DNA from: an uncultured Beijerinckiaceae bacterium
GTDB lineage: Bacteria; Pseudomonadota; Alphaproteobacteria; Rhizobiales; Beijerinckiaceae
NCBI GenBank assembly: GCA_937863205.1
Contig: CALMGA010000055.1
Location: forward strand, 1-10,220
DNA length: 10,220 nt
Direction of reading: 5' to 3'
The position numbers and the translations under genes are program-made. This document shows positions 6,486 through 10,220 of this stretch, piece by piece; the first letter of the stretch is position 1, and each line of letters starts with the position of its first letter. The notes beneath the pieces were generated by a model. The model saw only the letters and a list, made by a program, of their open reading frames with translations. It was not told where the DNA came from and did no database searches.

Positions 6486-7698
6486 GCTTCAACAAAAGCG
6501 TGGCGTTTGTGCCGCCGAAGCCGAAGGAGTTGGACAGCACGTGGCCGAGCTGCGCGTCGCGCCGTTCGCGCACGATGTCCATGTCGGCGAAGTCGGGGTC
6601 GAGTTCGTCGATGTGGGCGCTTTCGCAGATGAAGCCCGAGTTCATCATCAGCAGCGAATAGATCGCCTCCTGCGCGCCGGTGGCGCCGAGCGAGTGCCCG
6701 GTGAGCGACTTGGTGGCCGAGATCGGCGGCGACTTGCCGAACCCCGACCGGCCGGCCCCGAAGATGCGGCGCACGGCCTCGATCTCCTTGGCGTCGCCGA
6801 CCGGCGTCGAGGTGGCGTGGGGGTTGATGTAGTCGATGGGCGCGGTGATGCCGTCGAGCGCCATGCGGATGCAGCGCTCCGCCCCTTCGCCCGATGGCGC
6901 GACCATGTCGTAGCCGTCGGAGGTCAGGCCGTAGCCGGCGACCTCGCCGTAGATGCGGGCGCCGCGCGCCTTCGCCCGCCGGTATTCTTCCAGCACCAGC
7001 ACGCCGGCGCCGCCGGCGATGACGAAGCCGTCGCGGTTGCGGTCGAAGGCGCGCGAGGCCACAGCCGGCGTGTCGTTGAAGTTCGAGGACATCGCGCCCA
7101 TCGCATCGAACAGCACGGAAAGCGTCCAGTCCAGCTCCTCGCAGCCGCCGGCGAACATCACGTCCTGCTTGCCCCAGGCGATCATCTCGGCGGCGTTGCC
7201 GATGCAATGGTTGGAGGTGGCGCAGGCCGAGGAGATGGAATAGTTCGCCCCCTTGATCTTGAACCAGGTGGCGAGCGTCGCCGAGGCGGTGGAACTCATC
7301 GCCTTGGGCACGGCGAAGGGACCGACCCGCTTGGGACCTTTGGCGCGGGCGATGTCGGCCGCTTCCACGATGGTGCGGGTCGAAGGGCCGCCCGATCCCA
7401 TCACGATGCCGGTGCGGGGATGGGACACCTCGTCGGGGGCGAGGCCGGCGTCGGCGATCGCCTGTTCCATCGCCAGGTGCGCCCAGGCGGAGCCGCCGCC
7501 GTGGAAGCGGGCGGCGCGACGGTCGACGGCTGCGGTTTCGGCCGGCATGCCCTGGACCTGCGAGCGGAAGCCGAGGTCCGCGAAGGGCTCGGCGCGCGAA
7601 ATGCCGGACTTCGCCTCACGAAGCGACGCCAACACCTCCTGCGTCGAGTTACCGATGGGGGAGATGATCCCCATGCCGGTGACGACCACGCGTTTCAT
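6472..7698 (-). CDS. fabB: 3-oxoacyl-[acyl-carrier-protein] synthase I
   Basis: This 408-residue condensing enzyme extends acyl-ACP with malonyl-ACP. Paired with FabA it carries the cis double bond into long unsaturated chains. The thiolase-fold start [15 protein letters not shown] (4-18) and the Cys-His-His triad are all present: Cys159 in [11 protein letters not shown], His294 in [14 protein letters not shown] and His335 in [15 protein letters not shown], with Lys330 also conserved. [11 protein letters not shown] (389-399) is the usual glycine-rich C-terminal motif. ATG 7698 aligns with the family start and has a GGAGA-type ribosome binding site just upstream; the frame is open further upstream but that extension is not family-like. 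The gene lies 85 bases after fabA and overlaps fabI. The pairing with fabA makes this FabB rather than FabF. Product and boundaries are firm. Confidence 0.95.
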   Translation of the reverse strand: MKRVVVTGMGIISPIGNSTQEVLASLREAKSGISRAEPFADLGFRSQVQGMPAETAAVDRRAARFHGGGSAWAHLAMEQAIADAGLAPDEVSHPRTGIVMGSGGPSTRTIVEAADIARAKGPKRVGPFAVPKAMSSTASATLATWFKIKGANYSISSACATSNHCIGNAAEMIAWGKQDVMFAGGCEELDWTLSVLFDAMGAMSSNFNDTPAVASRAFDRNRDGFVIAGGAGVLVLEEYRRAKARGARIYGEVAGYGLTSDGYDMVAPSGEGAERCIRMALDGITAPIDYINPHATSTPVGDAKEIEAVRRIFGAGRSGFGKSPPISATKSLTGHSLGATGAQEAIYSLLMMNSGFICESAHIDELDPDFADMDIVRERRDAQLGHVLSNSFGFGGTNATLLLKHVDA

Positions 7699-7727
7699 GC
7701 CGTTCTCCGCTCCGCCGCGCGACCCGT

Positions 7728-7781
7728 AAAGCCGGCGGGCTTTCGTTCGAGGGTCAAGCCGGCCGGTTGGACGCCGGCCGG
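7728..7781 (-). promoter_or_regulatory. Two hairpins in the fabA-fabB intercistronic gap
   Basis: The 85-base gap holds two inverted repeats. CCGGCCGG occurs at 7759-7766 and 7774-7781 with a 7-base loop, starting two bases after the fabA stop. AAAGCC (7728-7733) pairs with GGCTTT (7738-7743) around a tetraloop. Neither has a U tract on the minus strand, so partial attenuation, RNA processing or 3'-end protection of the fabA message is more likely than full termination. The pairing is seen; the role is inference. Confidence 0.4.
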
Positions 7782-7783
7782 TG

Positions 7784-8284
7784 TCAAACCGCGACCGGGT
7801 CCGTTTGAAACAGGCCGACCCGCAGATCGTTCGCCTGGTAGATGCGGGTGCCGTCGGCTTCCAGCCAGCCGTCGGCAAGGCCGAGCACGAGCTTGCGCCG
7901 GAACACGCGCTTGAGGTCGACGCCGTAGATGATGCGCTTGACCGTTGGCAGCACCTGGCCGGTCAGCTTGACCTCGCCGACGCCGATCGCCCGGCCGCGT
8001 CCGGGCAGGTCGAGCCAGCCGAGATAGAAGCCGAGCAGCTGCCAAAGGGCGTCGAGGCCGAGGCAGCCGGGCATCACCGGGTCGTTCTTGAAGTGGCAAC
8101 CGAAGAACCAAAGGTCCGGCCGGATGTCGAACTCGGCGCGCACGTGCCCCTTGCCGGCGGCGCCGCCGTTCTCCGAGATTTCCGCGATCCGGTCGAACAT
8201 CAGCATCGGCGGCAGCGGCAGCTGCGCCTTGCCGGGAACAAACAGGTCGCCGCGCGCGCAGGCGAGAAGGTGGTCGTAATGCAA
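7784..8284 (-). CDS. fabA: 3-hydroxydecanoyl-[acyl-carrier-protein] dehydratase/isomerase
   Basis: This 166-residue hot-dog-fold enzyme dehydrates 3-hydroxydecanoyl-ACP and isomerises the product to the cis-3 form, the committed step of anaerobic unsaturated fatty acid synthesis. The active-site pair His64 and Asp78 lies in [20 protein letters not shown], with the 14-residue spacing of the E. coli enzyme. [13 protein letters not shown] and [10 protein letters not shown] complete the family pattern. The start is odd. The only possible start after an upstream in-frame TAG (8299-8297) is TTG at 8284. Family resemblance appears to extend four codons upstream (RRSS before LHYD, like RQSSYDY in relatives) right up to that TAG. 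GAGGAG precedes the TAG, about 16 bases from the TTG, too far for a normal start. Product is firm; the N-terminus is uncertain. It is the first gene of fabA-fabB-fabI. Confidence 0.93.
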   Translation of the reverse strand: MHYDHLLACARGDLFVPGKAQLPLPPMLMFDRIAEISENGGAAGKGHVRAEFDIRPDLWFFGCHFKNDPVMPGCLGLDALWQLLGFYLGWLDLPGRGRAIGVGEVKLTGQVLPTVKRIIYGVDLKRVFRRKLVLGLADGWLEADGTRIYQANDLRVGLFQTDPVAV

Positions 8285-8392
8285 GCTGGAGCGGCGCTAG
8301 CTCCTCTTGTGGCTTGTCTCTCGGCTCGTCGACTGCCCATCGAGTCCGCGGCTACCGGTCCCATACGCGCGGCGGCAGCCGAAGGTGACATT

Positions 8393-8416
8393 CAATGCCG
8401 TCTTGCAATGCTGTCT
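8393..8416. repeat. Near-perfect 11-bp direct repeat upstream of fabA
   Basis: CAATGCCGTCT (8393-8403) and CAATGCTGTCT (8406-8416) match at 10 of 11 bases with a 13-base period, about 110-130 bases upstream of the fabA start. It could be a pair of protein-binding sites, but the match is short enough to be chance. Confidence 0.4.
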
Positions 8417-8510
8417 CGCCTGAGCGGGCGGGCGCTCTTAACACAGGCCTCCGCCGACCGGAAGCCGCATCCCCCGGCACCTTTGCGCAACGGGGTCGCG
8501 CGGCACGCCC

Positions 8511-8570
8511 GAGACTTGACCAGCCGAGACTTGACCAGCCGAGACTTGACCAGCCGAGATTTGACCAGCA
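8511..8570. repeat. Four tandem copies of a 15-bp repeat in the fabA/irr spacer
   Basis: The unit GAGACTTGACCAGCC occurs head to tail at 8511-8525, 8526-8540, 8541-8555 and 8556-8570. The first three are exact; the fourth differs at two bases (GAGAT..., ...CAGCA). There are no spacers, so it is a minisatellite, not a CRISPR. Each unit carries TTGACC, resembling a -35 box on the plus strand, toward irr. It may be a slippage-prone repeat or a set of regulator sites; no role can be shown. Confidence 0.9.
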
Positions 8571-8816
8571 GCGGCTCGATCGGTGCCGACATGATTTGGC
8601 GGCGGCTTGGCGCAGCCCCATATAGATCGCAACTCCGCTTGCGAAGGCGCCGCCCGATCCTGTAGGAACGATGTCGTACTCGTTCGGGTGGGGATGCGCG
8701 TCCCCGCTCAGCGGACGTCGTCGGCGCGTTTCGGCGCGAAACCGTGTCGCGCACCCGATACGCGCCATTCGTATCGCGCCAGGAAGCGCCTGTGTGGCGC
8801 CAAGAAGAAGGACGTG

Positions 8817-9350
8817 ATGAGCGAGTTCAGAAAGGCTTCGAAGCCTCAGGAGGCGGGGTCGCCAGTCGCGTCGGCTGCACGTTTCGATGCCATGATGGCC
8901 GGCTGCCCGGTGCACGCCCTGCGCGCCAAGCTCAAGGACGCCGGCCTGCGCCCGACTCGCCAGCGCATGGCGTTGGGCCTGCTGCTGTTCGCCAAGGGGG
9001 ACCGCCACCTCACCGCTGAAAAACTCTACGAGGAAGCGCAGGAACTCCGCGTGCCGGTGTCGCTGGCGACCGTCTACAACGGCCTGCATGTGTTCACGGA
9101 GGCCGGCCTTCTGCGCGAGGTCGCGGTCGACGGCACCAAGGTGTATTACGACACCAACGTCAGCGACCACCATCACTTCCTGCTGGAAGACCGCAACCTG
9201 CTGATCGACATTCCCGCCCTGTCCATCGATCGAACCGTCGTTCCCGACCTGCCCGAGGGCATGGAGATCGCCGCCATCGACGTGGTGGTGCGCCTGCGGC
9301 CCAAGTCCGCCGATGGCAAACAGGCCGATCGCAAGGCGGCCCTCGCCTAG
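8817..9350 (+). CDS. irr: Iron response regulator Irr (Fur family)
   Basis: This 177-residue transcription factor of the Fur superfamily governs haem and iron genes in Hyphomicrobiales and is controlled by haem rather than Fe2+. GCPVHALRAKL (29-39) has Cys30-Pro31, a haem regulatory motif that marks Bradyrhizobium-type Irr, whose haem-triggered turnover is known; many rhizobial Irr proteins lack it. RPTRQRMALGLLLF (45-58) and VSLATVYNGLHVF (81-93) form the winged helix. The three-histidine motif HHH is at 118-120, in SDHHHFLLEDRNLLIDI. ATG 8817 is chosen because it has AAGGA six bases upstream and matches the usual length; the open frame extends to about 8607 but that part is not family-like. 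It diverges from fabA, an arrangement common in this order. Identification is firm; haem-controlled stability is inferred from the CP motif. Confidence 0.93.
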   Translation: MSEFRKASKPQEAGSPVASAARFDAMMAGCPVHALRAKLKDAGLRPTRQRMALGLLLFAKGDRHLTAEKLYEEAQELRVPVSLATVYNGLHVFTEAGLLREVAVDGTKVYYDTNVSDHHHFLLEDRNLLIDIPALSIDRTVVPDLPEGMEIAAIDVVVRLRPKSADGKQADRKAALA

Positions 9351-9413
9351 GCCCGCTTTCGCAGGGCTGCTCAGGTCGAGCTTCGCGCACCTGCCGCGCA
9401 TCCGCCGGGAACG

Positions 9414-10220
9414 TCAGCGGAAGAGCGCCAGCGCTTGTTCCAGCCGCACCCAGTCGTTCTCGCAGCCGGGCAGGCCGAACCGGAGCCAGCCGCGCTCCGC
9501 GGCGAAGGATCGGACCAGGATTCCCTGCCGCGCCAACTTGCGGAACAGCGCCGGCGCGGCAGGGTGGCCGACCAGCCGGAACAGCGGCGTGCCGCCGATC
9601 ACTCTCAGCCCGACCCGCTCCAGAAGGACATCGAGCCGCGTACCATCCGCGCGCAGCCGGTCCCGCGTCGACGCCAGCCAGGCTTCGTCGGCGAGCGCCT
9701 GGACTCCGATCGCGATGGCGGGACCGCTGACCGGCCAGGGTCCGAGCATCCGGCGAAGGGCGGCGCCGCCCGGCATCACGGCGAAGCCGAGCCGCAGTCC
9801 GGCCAGACCGTAGATCTTGCCGAACGAGCGCAGCACGATCACCCGCGTTTGCCCTCCAGCCGGCGGCAGCCGCGGGACGAGGCTCGCGTCCGGCGGCAGC
9901 GCGTCGGCGAAGGCTTCGTCCACCACCAGGGTGCCCACGCGCGAGACCAGCTCCAGAAGTTCGGCCGGTCGGGTGAAGCGGCCGTCGGGATTGTTGGGGT
10001 TGACCGCGACCGCGACATCGGCGCCGGCCAGCTCGGCGGCGGCGGCGACGATCCTGACCTGCGCGCCCTCTTCCCGGAACACCCGCTCGAACTCCCCGTA
10101 GGTCGGCCCGAGCAGGCGCACGTCGCTGGAGCCGTCGCCCGCAAGCAGGGGCAGGCGGCCGATGATCGCCTGCGTGCCCGGCGCGGCGACGACATCGAGG
10201 CCGGCCGGCACGCGATACCG
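9414..10220 (-). CDS. cobC: Threonine-phosphate decarboxylase / CobC aminotransferase-fold enzyme (partial, N-terminus beyond window)
   Basis: This is a PLP-dependent, class-II aminotransferase-fold enzyme of cobalamin synthesis. It supplies the (R)-1-amino-2-propanol phosphate arm by decarboxylating threonine phosphate. The visible 268 codons include VVAAPGTQAIIGRLP near the start, VNPNNPDGRF (the asparagine loop), LVVDEAFAD with the PLP-nitrogen Asp, and RSFGKIYGLAGLRLGFA with the Schiff-base Lys. The frame is open to the right edge (RYR before a GTG at 10211 continues family-like sequence), so that GTG is not taken as the start; roughly 60-80 residues lie outside. It ends in TGA at 9416-9414 and converges on irr with 63 bases between, where only a weak 4-bp stem was seen. 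cobD/cbiB commonly adjoins it, but that would be outside the window. Family is firm. Confidence 0.88.
   Translation of the reverse strand, partial: RYRVPAGLDVVAAPGTQAIIGRLPLLAGDGSSDVRLLGPTYGEFERVFREEGAQVRIVAAAAELAGADVAVAVNPNNPDGRFTRPAELLELVSRVGTLVVDEAFADALPPDASLVPRLPPAGGQTRVIVLRSFGKIYGLAGLRLGFAVMPGGAALRRMLGPWPVSGPAIAIGVQALADEAWLASTRDRLRADGTRLDVLLERVGLRVIGGTPLFRLVGHPAAPALFRKLARQGILVRSFAAERGWLRFGLPGCENDWVRLEQALALFR

Larger units (their letters stand above)
8285..8816. promoter_or_regulatory. Divergent fabA/irr intergenic region, 532 bases without a gene
   Basis: No convincing gene is seen; open frames here have no family-like composition and contain the tandem repeat. The region must hold the fabA operon promoter and the irr promoter. 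A TATAGA at 8621-8626 with TTGGCG at 8596-8601 (19-base gap) is a weak irr promoter candidate. irr has AAGGA about six bases before its ATG, and GAGGAG lies upstream of fabA on the minus strand. No Irr-box (ICE) of the TTTAGAA/TTCTAAA type was recognised. Confidence 0.5.

Noticed and set aside
8511..8570. CRISPR array
   Set aside because: The units abut without spacers, are only 15 bp, and no cas gene is present.
8392..8754. A minus-strand frame through the tandem repeat, with a LVKSR repeat
   Set aside because: The repeat unit is a multiple of three, so it stays open in every frame. Its composition is not protein-like and it has no ribosome binding site or family match.
8607..8816. N-terminal extension of irr by 70 residues
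   Set aside because: The frame is open but unlike Irr proteins, and ATG 8817 has a good ribosome binding site.
9351..9413. Terminator between irr and cobC
   Set aside because: Only a 4-bp GCCC/GGGC stem without a T run is visible, too weak to call.

Overview
The window is GC-rich chromosomal DNA from an alphaproteobacterium, most likely of the order Hyphomicrobiales (Rhizobiales). The best evidence is an irr-type Fur-family regulator divergent from a fabA-fabB-fabI operon. An AprI/Inh (Omp19-like) protease-inhibitor gene and an aerobic-type cobC cobalamin gene agree with this. Genus cannot be fixed from the sequence. No tRNA, rRNA, CRISPR, transposase or phage structural gene was seen.

Layout. 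(a) <1-1525, minus: the N-terminal two thirds or so of a membrane-anchored P-loop NTPase of KAP-like layout, running off the left edge. (b) 1624-2499, plus: a secreted two-domain AprI/Inh metalloprotease inhibitor. (c) 2393-4658, minus: a two-gene operon, a von Willebrand A (VWA) protein followed by a divergent adenylosuccinate synthetase (PurA) homologue. Its 3' end overlaps the inhibitor gene convergently. (d) 4848-5537, plus: an NrtR-type Nudix/winged-helix regulator, divergent from the VWA operon. The AT-rich spacer between them holds a perfect inverted repeat placed between candidate -35 and -10 boxes. (e) 5601-8284, minus: fabA-fabB-fabI, for unsaturated fatty acid synthesis and the enoyl reductase step. 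(f) 8285-8816: a long non-coding spacer with a 4 x 15 bp tandem repeat. (g) 8817-9350, plus: irr, the haem-responsive iron regulator. (h) 9414->10220, minus: the 3' part of cobC (threonine-phosphate decarboxylase), running off the right edge.

How they work together. The fab cluster, irr and cobC are ordinary core metabolism in a familiar arrangement. The least explained part is 2393-5537. An NrtR-like sensor, a family that normally binds ADP-ribose or related nucleotides, faces a VWA + PurA-like pair. The PurA-like protein keeps the GTP/IMP-site landmarks but has lost the arginine-rich loop that holds L-aspartate in true PurA. It may join a different amine to a purine nucleotide, under control of the NrtR protein. 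That function is inference, but the gene arrangement and residue changes are visible directly.
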